The notes: generated from the letters alone by a model not told the origin. DNA of 64,000 bases from Magicicada septendecula (GCA_034769895.1 CM068367.1:90048399-90112398); one strand, 5' to 3'; positions 33,668 to 46,813 are shown, counted from the first letter of the stretch. Translations and numbers: made by a program.

Positions 33668-33711
33668 CTAGTGATTGGGCAGAATGTATTGGCCTTCCAA
33701 TCGCTAATTAA

Positions 33712-33730
33712 AGCCCCACGTTGGGCGCCA
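33712..33730 (-). other. Primer binding site of A1, complementary to tRNA-Lys(CTT)
   Basis: The plus strand AGCCCCACGTTGGGCGCCA equals the 3' end (T-arm, acceptor and CCA) of animal tRNA-Lys(CUU) as I know it, so the element-strand TGGCGCCCAACGTGGGGC would anneal to that tRNA over at least 18 nt. It is three bases from the LTR end at 33734. This is the most precise primer match in the window. Confidence 0.8.
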
Positions 33731-33733
33731 ATT

Positions 33734-36694
33734 TGTAATAATAATAGAAAAATTGTTTTGTAATTAGTTTAAATGGTGTGTAATTGGTGTGACTCTGTAG
33801 GTTGTAATGTGCTTATTGGTGTATAATTGGTGTGGCTCTCGACGTCTTACTGGCCTGAAACACTTCCTTAAGTTTCCCAGCTGGTCGAGTCTCAATGGCA
33901 GCCAGACCGGTCGAGTAGCGTAATGTTGATGAAGAAATATATGTTCAGCTTCACCGAAAGTTTCAAAACAAAAATTATTGTTTTGAAGAAAAAAAAAAAA
34001 AAAAATTAAGTTTATAAAAAAAATAATTAAAAAAAAATTTTAATTTTATTAATTAATTAATTATAATCAATTAATTAATATAGGGCTGTGAAGTTTTAAA
34101 AAGTGTAATGCTCTTCTGAAAATTTTTATTAAAGTTTTGGTATATTTTAAATAAACTATCACCACTCATAAGATTGTCTTCAAACCAATCGATACTTGTT
34201 TACCTTTTTATTTTTTTAGGTTATCTTCACTTATAGGTGGTAAAGTCCTGATAGATTATTAATTAGAATTATATTAGTGATAATTAGTAATATTTATGAA
34301 ATAAAGAACTATTTAGTGTTGAAGAATATTAATGTTTTATTAATTAATAGCAATATTGACTCTTATCGATTATAATATCGATTCTCAGGATATCGAAAAA
34401 GTTACAAATTATATTATATAAAAATCATACAGGGTTCTTTAAACAGCCAATTATTATCAAAGTCAGAGAAATCGGGCTAATATTTAAAAAGTATAACGTT
34501 ACAACAAATTAATAATTATTACTAAATACAGACATTGAATAATAATTTGAAAATAATATAATTGTTTTCACCAACAGCTGATGTGAGCACGGAGAAGGCA
34601 CTGGGATTGTCAAAAGCAAATGGCCGCTATCCAGTTGATCAAAATGTCGCTCGTTCCTGCTACGTTCCAAATAATATATTTTCTGTCAGTATTCCTGTTC
34701 TGGTGGCTGCAAATCTCTTGTTAAATGTTGTGTAGTGACTGGTGTAATGTTTCTGGGTTGTATTTAGTATATCCGTGTAATTATAAGTTCAAATACTTTT
34801 CCCGATACCGACACTAATACTTGGTTAATGTGTTCTACAGTTTTCTGGTGTTTTGTGGTGTTTTTCGGAGTAGAAATGTATTGTTCAGTGTTATGTATTG
34901 TTTCTTGATAGTTTCTGTTATAATGTGATAGTTCTAGATGTATTTTATAGATCACTCGCGATTTCACAATATCGTACTATTCGCCGCTTAACTTTACCGT
35001 TGTAAGATAGGTTAGATCGTCACAAAACTCTCGTCAGGTTAATCGTTCGAATACCAATAATCAACTAACTGTTTCCTTCAGTTTCAATTAAACTCTTAGC
35101 CCATATAATATTATCCTTAACATTGTTCAAATATATTTTCACATCCTGTGCACACTTTACTATTTCACTATATAAATTCCTAAACTTTGGTTATTTGTCA
35201 ATTTTATTCACTAGATGTTATTTAAATTAATCTTTCAGTTCATTCAGCTTATTTTCAGATTAAATAATGCCGTTTTATAGTGTTTTCTGTCCAAAATTAG
35301 TAATTTTACTTTCATTTTTGTTATTCTCTGAAAAGTCAAAACATCAAAATTTACTTCCTGTCATTATATAAAATTCATCCATTTTATCCGTTATATTTAA
35401 TATTAATAATCCTATATTGTATTAAAAGGTTTATATTCCCTGATTTTCTGGTAATTAATTGAATTAGTTGTATTCTGAAACATTATTCTGGAATATATGA
35501 CTCCCATGTCTAAATTTCTGAGTTTAGTCATTTTCATTTTTATTTATAATTCTGAATATAATTTATTAAAATCTTTCTAAATGGTATGTGCAATTATATG
35601 GCTTGATCTCAAGTTTATTTTGTCTAAACCCCTTTTGTTTATTTGCATTTAAATGAGCAATTTCTCTGTTTTGATGAAGTTTGGTTTCCATTCTTTTGGC
35701 CTATGATTTTTTAACAATTTTTCTTACAAAATATTTTACAAACAATATATGATGTGTGATACCCTCTCTGACTTTTACATATAGTATTATAAATTAAACA
35801 TGTTTTCAAATTACACAATAACAATTAGTATTGGTTACAATACAAATAATAGTTAAACAAATAAAGAATATTTTTTTTAATAAATGGTTGTCTTCAAGTC
35901 AGACATTTTACAACAAAATCCTTATTTCTAACATGGAAATATGGTTTACAAAAAAGGTTTTTTACTAACTAACATCTTAATTACTCTCTATTATTTACAA
36001 GTAGTAACTATTTTTATAGTTCTGATGTTAGTTGTATCAGACCCAAACAAATGGCCTTATATCTAAAACATTTTTAAACATTCTTATACTATATACATAA
36101 AAACCTTATATTTATATTCTTATTTCTAACTATTATTATAAGTAGGATTCTACAGTTTTTATACCGTCTTTTACACATTGTCTTTGGGGAATTGTACCCT
36201 GTCATTAATAAATAAATAGTATGAATTGTTCGAAAAGTATTATGAAATCTGTTTTTCTTTTTTCATATAAAACAAAATGTTATTTTAAACAGATTTATGT
36301 CTTAGAAACAACATATTGTCACAGTACACATTTCAAGTCATTGAAAATTGCATATTTCATTGCATTCAATGTTTGTGATTGCCAAGAATGAAACACAAGG
36401 TTCATTTTTTATAATACCCAAAACTATCAGTGGTTCACTTTGCACTTTTATATTGTTAATGCTAAATGGTCGTATAGTCTTATTAACATGATAAATTGGT
36501 TAGCGTTTTTTCAATGGAGATTTGTTCCATGGGTACTATATTATTGTTTCATCTTAGTTCACAGGCAACTTTTACTTTATACACTTCTCTCTCTTAAATT
36601 TATATACATGTGGTTTTCATTTCGTTATACTTTTATTTTTAAATATTTATTTTGGGGATATAGGGATTTGGGTGTCTTTTATAAGAGCATGACA
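33734..36694 (-). mobile_element. LTR shared by A1 (as 5' LTR) and truncated A2 (as 3' LTR)
   Basis: Nearly identical to 22148-25114 (a few substitutions and poly-A length changes). On its left is the A1 primer site and gag; on its right the sequence continues as the 3' non-coding region, hairpin array and pol of a second A copy. One LTR therefore serves two head-to-tail copies. The U3 edge is provisional, as for the left LTR. Confidence 0.65.
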
Positions 36695-38569
36695 TCTTCT
36701 TCAGGATGCTGCCTTCTTCTTCTTTCATCAGTCTTCTTTTCTCCTGCCTTCTGGGACTGGTATCTTCTCCATCTTCTTCTTGATGCCATCAGGTTTCTTG
36801 GGATCTTCTCCATCTTCTTCTTTATTTCAGAAATACACCACCTGTATTGTTTGATCTTGGCTTATTTTAGGGTTTCTATTCTATTTATTCTTCCTCGTTG
36901 TGGGTTTGGTCATATTCAGTACTGCTTTGTTATTTACTTTTTTACCTTCCTGGGTTATACCTTGAAAACCTTTGGTTATGAGACTGGTCTTGGATGACTC
37001 ATCACTAGTAACTCCTCTTATTTGAACTTGTATTTTCTTTATAATAATGATTTCTTTCCACAGTTGCTATGAATTAATCTATTTATATTAAACTTAATGC
37101 TTTCTTCCAAATTTTAACATTATAACTTCATTATTCTAATGATCAATTGCCATTCAATATTATGCTTATATCTGTCACGTTACAGATTGCTCTCCTCCAG
37201 AAGTAATTATTTCAGACATGTTTATGGATGAAATAATTTCTTATGATAATTTCATCATTTCTTATAATTCATTTTCTTCTCCATCTTTATATCGACTTTT
37301 TTATATTAGAGTTTTATTAATTTTATATATATGGTTACTTGTCTTACTACTGATCCTTTTCGGATAGTTAGTGTCTTCTGAGATATATTATAATTGTAAT
37401 ACATTTTCTTTCTATATCAACTTCGTGTTGTATCCTTGGGATATTAATTCCCTAACATTCCCTATCACGTGGGCTGGGGCAGATCAGAGGGGCACTGTAC
37501 GCTACTTCTCTGCTGGCCATACACCACTTCTATAAATTGAGTACAGAGGCATATCCATCCCTGCTCAAAAACATAATGCTGCTGGAATTATCTTCAGTCA
37601 GTCATCGAATAAATAAATAAAAAGTAGTCTCATTTTCGACTAATAAAAATATCTTTGGATTCTCCACTTCGTAGTCTCTCAGATTATCTCACATTTTCTA
37701 TCTTAATAAATCTTCATAATCATTATTATACTCATTACATATATATTTTTTCAAAATTCTTAACTTGTCTGATATATTTAATTTAATTATGGTTGAAAAC
37801 CTTTCTTTTAATAATTCTGGTTACTGTTTACAGTGTAACTCTCTTTCTTCTCCATCTGAATTCTCTTTATACTTTCTTCTGGTTAATCATAGTATTAGCA
37901 TGGTCTTTATACATAGTCTTTCTTATTCATTATTTGAATGGTCTTAATATATTATATTTAATTTTTTAACATTGTATCTTTACATTAGATATACAGGTTG
38001 TTATATTGATCATTTTATTTAAGCATTTTGGTTCTTTCCTTTCTCTTAGAAAGTTATTAATCCGCCTTCGCATTCATTAACATTAATTCATTTATATCAT
38101 ATTTCATGTGGTATTTCTTCTCTTTGCATTTCATATAGGTCTTATTATTATCATTGGTTCAAAATCATCTTCTCCATATGTTTGGTATGAGTTGTTCTTC
38201 TTTGCTCTTAATTAACTGTTTTCATTATCGTTTCATAGGTAATTAGTCTCTTTGCTTCCAAATTTTTTCTTCTCTTGCATATTACACTCTTCTTTGTTAT
38301 TCTTCTCTACCCCTTCAAATGCTATTGTGAATATCTAGCATTTATTCTGGATTAACGTTAATTCTCTTTGCTGAATTAATCACTTTATTTTCTTCTCAAT
38401 TCAATTATAATTGACACATAATTATTTTTTGGAACTTGGTTGGTTTTAATGTAAAATTCAAACTATTCTTTTTATTTAATTGAAAAATATTTCTCATAAA
38501 TCCTTCTAATATGTTGATCTTATCTTGTTTCAAAGTTCTGACGTTCGATCGACATTCAAATTCTGTTTA
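36695..38569 (-). mobile_element. 3' non-coding region of A2
   Basis: Collinear with 25115-26989 at an offset of 11,580 bp and almost identical, including the copia-type solo LTR. The same caveats apply: plus-strand hydrophobic frames (36440-36997, 37765-37947) are not credible genes. Confidence 0.55.
37426..37676 (+). mobile_element. Copia-type solo LTR, duplicated copy inside A2
   Basis: Same insertion, ends and CTTCG flanks (37421-37425 and 37677-37681) as at 25846-26096. It was carried along when the A sequence duplicated, so it is not an independent insertion. Confidence 0.8.
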
Positions 38570-39376
38570 ATTCATTTATTCCCAGAATTGTTTCATTCAG
38601 AATTGTTTATAGTATTGTGATTTTACTATTATTTCTGAATGTTTTGGTATTTCTCCAAATTCAAATTCTTCTTAATTATTTACCATAAAGTTTTCTCATA
38701 AACTTAGTTATAGTAAGTTGGTCTTACTTTATTTTTAAATTTTTTGTATATTAACTTCTAAATTCCTTTCTTCTTAATTCTTCCAAAATGTTTTTCTCAT
38801 AATTCAGTGGTAGTAAGCTGTGCTTGCTTAATTTTAATTTTTTTTTTTTTAAATTAAGTTCAAAATTCTCTCTCTTTCTCTTTCTTCCATAAAGTTCTGT
38901 TCTAAATTATCAGGTTGTAGTAAGAAGTACTTACTCAATTTTAAATTTTTATAATTATATTTCAATTCAAAAGTCTTTCTTTTTCTTTCTTCCATAAAGT
39001 TCGTTCCAAAATCATCAGGTTGTAGTAAGATGTACTTACATATTTTAGAATAAGTTATATTCAAAATTCTTTCTTTTTCTTTCTTCCATAAAGTTTGTTC
39101 CAAAATCATCAGGTTGTAGTAAGATGTACTTACATATTTTAGAATAAGTTATATTCAAAATTCTTTCTTTTTCTTTCTTCCATGAAGTTTGTTCCAAAAT
39201 TATTAGGTTGTAGTAAGATGTACTTACATTATTTTAGAATTTTTTTAAAAATAAATTCAAAATTCTAAATTCCTTCTTCTTATAATTCTCCAGAATGTTC
39301 TTCTCAAAATATTAGGTTGTAAGATGTACTTACATTATTTTAGGATTTTTAAAATTATTAAAAATAAATTCAAAAT
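38570..39376 (-). repeat. Hairpin tandem repeat array after pol, A2
   Basis: Same array as 26990-27790, with small length changes (an extra base in a T run, an extra CTT in one unit). Confidence 0.8.
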
Positions 39377-39391
39377 TCTAAAACTCACAAC

Positions 39392-41544
39392 TCATTCTTC
39401 ATAATATTTCTTCATAGAAGCTTGATTGTACACTCCTTTGATTTTTCCTGAAACGATTTCCTTCAACTCATATGTATTGTTATGCTTATCATTTACCACA
39501 ACATATGGGCCAGTGTAAAGTAATAATAGTTTTTTGGTTATGCCTTCTAAGGTGCTAGGCAGCTCTCTATTTTTTAGGAGGACTTTTTCACCCTCTTTAT
39601 ATGTTACAATTCGCCCTATTGCCTTCTGATATTTGGCTTGCCGTTTTTCCTGATCTTCTGCTATCTTATTGTAAAACTTCAACTGGTTGAATTTCCTATT
39701 ATTGTTCGTTGGAAATTCAATGATTTGTTCAATGTCTCGGGGAGTCGGCTTCTCATACATGGCTGAGTATGGTGGAATTCCTATAGCTGGATGGTGGGCA
39801 TAATTTAGGAATGTTTCTGTCGCTGCTAGGTACTCTTGCCACTTTTTCTGTTGGTTGTAACAGTATGTGCGCAATATCCTACCCACTTCTCTTAGTACTC
39901 TCTCAGCCGGATTGCTACTTGGGTGGTAGACTGATGTCTTATACGTTTTGACCCCAAGTGCTAATAAAGTGTCTCGCCATCTCCTCCCCTTAAATTGTGT
40001 ACCATGGTCGGTAATAATAGAAGATGGGCTACCGATCTCTGGGATATACAAATCGATAATCACCGCCAAAACCTTTGCTGTTGTTGCCCGATTAACCGGA
40101 TATAGCTTTATATACTTGGTGTAGTGATCCATTATGATTACCAAGTATTTATATCTGTGCCGACCACCACTACGGGGAAATGGCCCGCAGATATCCAAAA
40201 ACACTTTTTCCAGTTTTGCGTTGGAAGTTATTGGTATCATGATACCCTCTGTCTTTTCATTGTTTATTTTGGCACATTGGCAGATCTTACAGGATTTGAT
40301 GTATGTTCTCACCTTGCGGTTGATATTCTTGATCTTACAATTTTCCTCTAGAGCCTTTATCACTTTTAACGCTCCCATGTGACCATACCTGACATGGTAA
40401 TCGATGATGACCTCCTTTTCGATTTGGTGTGGGATTATCACCTTCCATGTCTCATCGTCCAAGGCGGTTTTTATGAATAAAATTCCCTTGTTAAGGTGGT
40501 AATATTTAGAAATGGTTTCATCATTGGCTTCCAAACGACTCACAATGTTTTTCAGCTTAGGATCAGACTGCTGATGGATTCGGATATTTATTAACAAAGC
40601 TTGTAAATCGGCTCTGGTCGTGAATATGTTATAAATTTTTACTAAGCTCTCCTTCTCTCCCTCGAAAGTCTGATCTTCCAGATTTATACGTGACAATACA
40701 TCCGCTACCACGTTCTTCTTTCCTGGAATGTATTCCCATTTCAGGTCATATTCTTGTAGGGCGAGTACCCACCTAGCCAATCGGCCGTGACTCAATTTGC
40801 ACCTACGAAGGAACGAGATGGATTTATGATCAGTTCGTACCGTGACTTGATATCCGAGAATGTACGTCCGGAACTTGCTGCATGCGAACACCACGCTCAA
40901 CAATTCCTTTTCTGTCACACTGTAGTTCTTTTCGCACTGGTTCAGTGTGCGACTAGCGAAGCTTATTACCAGATGTTGTCCCTCCTCATCTTCCTGGTAT
41001 AATGTCGTTCCTAAGCTTAGGTCGCTAGCGTCACAGTTTAGAAAGAACGGTTTCTTAAAATCTGGGTGACGAAGTATGACACTCTCCAGAAACTTCTCTT
41101 TTATCAAGCGGAAAGTAATATCTTGATCTTCACCCTAAGTCCATTTGTTCTTAGCAGATAGCTGTGGTTGAAACTTGGCGGTCAACTCGGAATATCGGCT
41201 CTGAAACTTCCTGTAATAGTTACAGAGTCCGAGGAAAGATTGCAATTGTTTCCTGTTTCTTGGTTGCGGGAACCTCTGAATTGCCTCCACTTTCTCTGCT
41301 GATGGGGTAATACCTCTGTCGTCTAGGTTGAAGCCTAAGAATTGTACCTCGCGCGCTATGAACTTGGATTTCTCCAACTTCAGTGTTATGTTGTTCTCGC
41401 TAGTTTGTTTAGTACAAGTTCCACTCTGTAACAGTGCTCCTCCCAGGTTCCGGATGTAATTAGTAAATCGTCAACATAGACGGTGGTAAATTGGAGCGCT
41501 TCTTGTCCAAGAATCTGGTCCATGCATGCCACAAATATGGCGAC
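39392..41544 (-). pseudogene. A2 Pol, 5'-truncated and disrupted
   Basis: Collinear with A1 pol from just upstream of the YVDD motif to the C-terminus. Damage: the 5' end is cut at 41544, inside RT; a 1-bp deletion near 41398 shifts the frame; and a Trp codon is now TAG at about 41136. From the first downstream ATG, 571 codons (RNase H to GPY/F) remain open. Gag, protease and the 5' RT are missing. Compared with A1 there are only a few other substitutions, so truncation was recent. Confidence 0.85.
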
Positions 41545-41580
41545 TGGAATATGTGCTCAAAAACAGAGCACAGAGCAACA
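41545..41580. other. Filler DNA at the A2/B2 junction
   Basis: 36 bp that match neither A nor B sequence and contain a short internal repeat (ACAGAGCA then CAGAGCAACA). It joins a broken pol gene to the middle of LTR B. Such filler is typical of end joining after a deletion. Confidence 0.6.
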
Positions 41581-42136
41581 TCTGTGTTTGTTGTGGGAGT
41601 CCCCTCTGATAAGGTCACGGTCATTGACCCACTTTCCTTTGCTTGGGGTATACGGGTATATATTCCCTATATTTTGTTGTAAACTAACTCTGGGAATTTA
41701 TTGCCGTGCATCTGAGGAAGGATGAACGCATTTTCACACATTGTGCATATCTAATTAGATATGGGATTATTTTACAATAATAATAATAACTGTGGATGGC
41801 TGTGTCATCCGCTTATAACCTAATACATGAAATAATGGTTTTCGACATGAAATGTAATTATTCATGTATCGTTTAAATATCGTTACGATAGTTAATGTCC
41901 TTAGTCTATCTTGAACATTTAAAACACAATTTACGAACCTGTAAATACATATCGATACATTCATTATTTGTTATTGAGTATCACTTATGATACGTATTAC
42001 TAACATTTATACTGATTATATTGATTATAAATTTATATACATTATTTAGGAACGATTAACAATTCATTTGAAATCATTATGATTATAGATAACTTCGCTT
42101 TATACCACTCAGATTTGATTAATTAATCTTACATCA
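41581..42136 (-). mobile_element. 3' LTR of B2, U3-side fragment
   Basis: About 556 bp collinear with 19386-19941 of LTR B1. The remainder of the LTR toward U5 is missing at the filler junction. Together with 21713-22147 it looks like the two outer pieces of one LTR that once lay between two B copies. Confidence 0.65.
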
Positions 42137-42430
42137 TCGTGTGTCTATAAAAAGCTCGTTATAACGTCTTTAGCAGTTTATTGCTGCACACTCGATCGAA
42201 CTTTTCGCTACATAAGTGTCCTTTCTGTTGAAATTTTCATTAACACTGGTTATACACATGTAATTAATGTCATTAGACTGTCACATCGTGACTTAAGAAC
42301 TGTATGTACAAAAAAAATCTTTAAATTACACGCTAATAAGTTATACACCATATCGTTCAGCTAGTTGGACCGGTTTTCGCGGGACATTCACCCTATGCAT
42401 TGGCCCGTCCCCTGTAGTCCACTAGTCTAG
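42137..42430 (-). mobile_element. 3' untranslated region of B2
   Basis: Collinear with 19942-20235 of B1. It contains CAGGGGACGGG on the element strand near 42405, a possible polypurine tract. Otherwise non-coding. Confidence 0.4.
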
Positions 42431-43795
42431 CTAATTGTTGATGCAACTTTTGCTTTCCTGTGAGACTTGTACTTTCGTTTCGTAGTACTTCTTCAGCAGA
42501 CGTACATTAAAGTTTCCTCTCACTTTGCCACTGCTATCGCATTCAATGAGCTCGTATATTGCATCACCAAGGACGCGATTAACCTTGTATGGTCCGGTGT
42601 ACAACTCGAAAAACTTGTCGATCCTTTTCATTGCGGCGTCAGATTGGTGGTAGCTCCTTAACAGCACCTTATCGCCGATAGCAAATTTAGTAATCTCCTT
42701 ACTATCATTGATGCGCTTAGCATACTTCTCTCTTTTTTCCTTTATTTTTACAAATACGTTGATATTTGAACTGTATTTACTGTTGATGACATCTTTGTCC
42801 AGCCACTTCTCCCATGCGTCCATCTCCAAGTGTCTCCCGATCCATTTAATGTCATTGTTGTTGTAGTATTGTTCTTGGATCTCTGACAATTCCTTCAGGA
42901 ATTCCATTGGGAACCTGTCAGTGCCGTTGTACTTTAATTTTGTATGTGTGTGTCCGTTAATCCTACTGATTATCCCCGACTCACCTTCAATTAGCTGACG
43001 CTGTAGTCGTTCTATTTGGGACTTTAATTCGTTGATACGAGTGGTTTTCTCTCTGGTGCTCTCATCCAGTTTTAGTTCCGCCGACTTCTGTCTCCCATCT
43101 ACCTCACTGATCTTCTGCTGTATCGTGCTGTTTACGTCTCCCTGTTCCTGTTGTAATTGTCTTACTGTTTGGAATAGTTCGACTCTCAATTCCTCCTGCT
43201 TCTTATGATTTTCTTTTGCGTGTGTTTCTACTCTGTTGTGGATCTTCTTGATGCTTGTTTGAGTATTTTGGGCAATACTCTTTAGTTCCTGTCGGTCTAA
43301 TTCTCTAGTTTCTCGTACCTCTTCGAATTTCTTGTCGGTGTCGTCCTTCAACTCTTTTATGATCTCGTTCTGCTGCTTCTGGACCTCGTCTATCTTCTTG
43401 TCACAATTATTTATGTATTCACGCATATCCGCGCGTATTTGTGTAAGATTTTCATTCTGCTTCTCGAACTTTTCATTCACTTCTCTTCTAATCTCTATAA
43501 AATTTTCCTTCTGTTCTCTTCTAATCTCTATAAAATTTTCCTTAATTTCTTCCTTTTGCTTTTCAAATTTCCTACTCATGAAGTCCATTAATGCGCGCAA
43601 CGTCACCTCTTCCTGCGGTTGTTGTTGGGACTCCTGTCCCCGCGCTCTGACGTCTGACGTCTCCTCGGTCATTTGTGAATAGGTTGGTGATTCCTCTCGT
43701 TCGACATCAGGTACACCCTGTTGGTTATTAATATCGAAATTCATGGAATCGGTACTACTGGTCGTCATTTTTGCAGCCTTACTCCGCGTTAACAT
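42431..43795 (-). CDS. Element B2 fusion protein (Gag coiled coil plus integrase GPY/F)
   Basis: 454 codons, intact, differing from the B1 protein at only a few residues (for example M2T, one E/D in the coiled coil, T/I before YELIE, M/T near the C-terminus). Domain layout is the same: acidic N-terminus, coiled coil of about 200 residues, short capsid-start segment, then the integrase tail with LYTGPYKVNRV. Two independently diverged intact copies argue that the fusion is the normal coding content of this element. Its primer site is 90 bp upstream and its full-type LTR begins at 43908. Confidence 0.75.
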   Translation of the reverse strand: MLTRSKAAKMTTSSTDSMNFDINNQQGVPDVEREESPTYSQMTEETSDVRARGQESQQQPQEEVTLRALMDFMSRKFEKQKEEIKENFIEIRREQKENFIEIRREVNEKFEKQNENLTQIRADMREYINNCDKKIDEVQKQQNEIIKELKDDTDKKFEEVRETRELDRQELKSIAQNTQTSIKKIHNRVETHAKENHKKQEELRVELFQTVRQLQQEQGDVNSTIQQKISEVDGRQKSAELKLDESTREKTTRINELKSQIERLQRQLIEGESGIISRINGHTHTKLKYNGTDRFPMEFLKELSEIQEQYYNNNDIKWIGRHLEMDAWEKWLDKDVINSKYSSNINVFVKIKEKREKYAKRINDSKEITKFAIGDKVLLRSYHQSDAAMKRIDKFFELYTGPYKVNRVLGDAIYELIECDSSGKVRGNFNVRLLKKYYETKVQVSQESKSCINN

Positions 43796-43886
43796 TCAGT
43801 CCAACTAGCTTCACACTAATAATACTTGTTCTTACAACTAACATGAAATATATATATACGCTTATCCTATCTACTGCCTGCTCTTT

Positions 43887-43904
43887 GCCGTGCGATGGGC
43901 GCCA
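43887..43904 (-). other. Primer binding site of element B2
   Basis: Minus strand TGGCGCCCATCGCACGGC, three bases from the LTR edge. tRNA not identified; one base different from B1. Confidence 0.6.
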
Positions 43905-43907
43905 AAT

Positions 43908-46813
43908 ACAAACATAACTGGGGATTAATTATGCCAACAATAATTAATTAATTATGTGATTATACTAATTTGCAAAATGAGATCGTGTAATCACTCAATT
44001 AGGTTACTCATATCAACTGATTGAAGCTAAGTGATATGTTAGTTCTTTTATGTTAGCATAATTACTGCATGGAGACTCTAATTATTGTATAAATTAATAA
44101 AAACTACTATAAATCATTCAAGTGCCATTACTTTCTTGTTCTGAGGTAACTTTGACAATAATGGACGCATATATTCTGGATAAAATAAACACTTATTTAT
44201 TAACATCATCAAATAAAGAGACTTCAATATATAAATATGGATGATTCCCTGTAAATACATTCATAACAAGAACACATGTATATATATCAAATTACAATGT
44301 GAATCCAATACGTTGTTTGCTGGAAAACATACACATACATATATATAATACAGTCGATATATAGAAAAACACAAATAGTCAAACAATAAATCTTATACTA
44401 ATGCGTTCATTGCTTGCATCAGATGAATAGCGTTAATTATATTTATCATATTTACTTTAAATACTCAAGGGGTGTTTCTTGAAAAGAGACAGGACAGTAG
44501 AGTTCTTATGATAAGAATAGCATAAAGATTACTTGTAAAGCGATTTATCCGATATTTCCATCGGTGTATCTCCTTCTCGTTGGTGGTCCATCTGTGTGAA
44601 GTTGCTTAGCTGTGACGTCACTAACACTCAACACACGCGGATCAGATTCACTCGCGCTGTGTGTATTTTCTGTTGATTCTGCTGTTACTGTTAGAGTTTA
44701 TGAAATCATGTGTCGTATGGGTAAGTTCATCATTAACTATGGTGTACATATCTGTCTGTCTATTGTTGAACTTCTTGTGTGTACATTAATGTATAGTGTC
44801 TTTGATACCGTGGTGTAATTGTTCCAAATTATATTGTATCGCTTCTCCGCACTGTACAACGTTACGGTTTCATTGTCCGGTAATACATTAACAATAGTTC
44901 TGCGCGTCGGTTATTGATGAAACTGCGATTGGTTAGTTCAGTTCTGAATTTGAGTATAATAAAGAACACTAGAGTTATTAAGCACTGGCGTATGTCGCAT
45001 GATTTAGTCGTTGTAGGTACACTATTACCGGATACTCGCCAATATCGAAATGTTTAAGTCACTTAATTATATACCGCATAGCAGAGTTTCAAAGTCCCAC
45101 TGCTGTCCATATGTTAATCGAACTGTATTAAGATTTAGTTCCGTGAAGACTGTTAAAGTATACGATTGAGAAATTTATAAGAAGACTCTCGAACTTTGTA
45201 TTAAGACTGTTGAAATGTATGAAGACCGTTTAAAAGTACGTGATTGAAAATATATGATGACTGTCGAAAGTTATAAAAGGACTGTTGAAAATTATAAGTA
45301 GACTGTCCTCCCGCGTGCTCTGCAAACAGTTTTTATCAAGCATCGTTTACCACAATGCAATCTTCTGGAAGACACGCCTCAGGTCGAACATGATAGGACA
45401 GAAGAACTCCTACCCTTATGCAAGACTATCGTTCTTCACTTCTCATTCGACGTTCCCGTTGCCATGATGACGATGGTCCTCTCCACCTGTTCTCTGGGTA
45501 GATGCTGGGTTGTGATTGGGTATCCTGTCTCCCCAGAAGTTCGCGTTGAAAGCCTCCGTACTCTTTTCCTGGAACAAGAGCAATTTCTCGGCTGTCGATC
45601 AGATCTTTGTCCAAGCGTACTCCGGACCCTGCTGCTTGTTCTCACGCGAACAATGTGTCGTATTTCGTTATTGTTTCACTATCCTTGACCCTTTTCTGAT
45701 AGCTATCCTGACGCAGCGTGTCGTCGTTTCCAAAACGGCACTCCTTCTCCCTGTCGTAAATATCAGTTGTCGCCAGTAAGACGTTCCCCCGCTGTGCACA
45801 AGTTCGATTCTATTCTTTAGATATCGATGTCAGTTCTCATACAGGGTAAATACCATTGTGTACTTACGCCCTTTTCTTACTACTGGTACACTTCAAATTA
45901 ACCTTACAGTGTGTCCGTCACAGTTTCTCCGTAAATTGGTACTTGACATAGTTCCTTTTTTATCTTGCATGTTGCAGGCTGTAAATCTCGGTTGAGTCGA
46001 GTCTGTAACGGCCAACCTTATTCCCATTGTAAAGTTATGTGAAGCGTATTCGTATTGCCCGAAGCAAACGTTCAGTTGACACATCGTAAAACTGTTCCTT
46101 ATTTATTGCTCGTGGCTCGTGTAGGGGTGTCTTGCTGTATGTAACGTCTTTTCGGTCATAATATTAAAAAATTTTAATTCTTGGTTGTTACATAGTCCCC
46201 AAATCGGATTGGATGTTGGATCAGCAGAAGACATTCTAATCTGATTTCTGCGCTCTGTGTTTGTTGAGGGAGTCCCCTCTGATAAGGTCACGGTCATTGA
46301 CCCACTTTCCTTTGCTTGGGGTATACGGGTATATATTCCCTATATTTTGTTGTAAACTAACTCTGGGAATTTATTGCCGTGCATCTGAGGAAGGATGAAC
46401 GCATTTTCACACATTGTGCATATCTAATTAGATATGGGATTATTTTACAATAATAATAATAACTGTGGATGGCTGTGTCATCCGCTTATAACCTAATACA
46501 TGAAATAATGGTTTTCGACATGAAATGTAATTATTCATGTATCGTTTAAATATCGTTACGATAGTTAATGTCCTTAGTCTATCTTGAACATTTAAAACAC
46601 AATTTACGAACCTGTAAATACATATCGATACATTCATTATTTGTTATTGAGTATCACTTATGATACGTATTACTAACATTTATACTGATTATATTGATTA
46701 TAAATTTATATACATTATTTAGGAACGATTAACAATTCATTTGAAATCATTATGATTATAGATAACTTTGCTTTATACCACTCAGATTTGATTAATTAAT
46801 CTTACATCATCGT
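43908..46813 (-). mobile_element. 5' LTR of B2, truncated at the junction with gag C
   Basis: Collinear with 17040-19945. The match continues three or four bases past the point where the B1 LTR was provisionally ended, then switches to gag C within CATCGT/CTAAAC. The right end therefore looks like a truncation, not a true LTR end. It carries the second copy of the GC-rich island (45428-45813). Confidence 0.6.
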
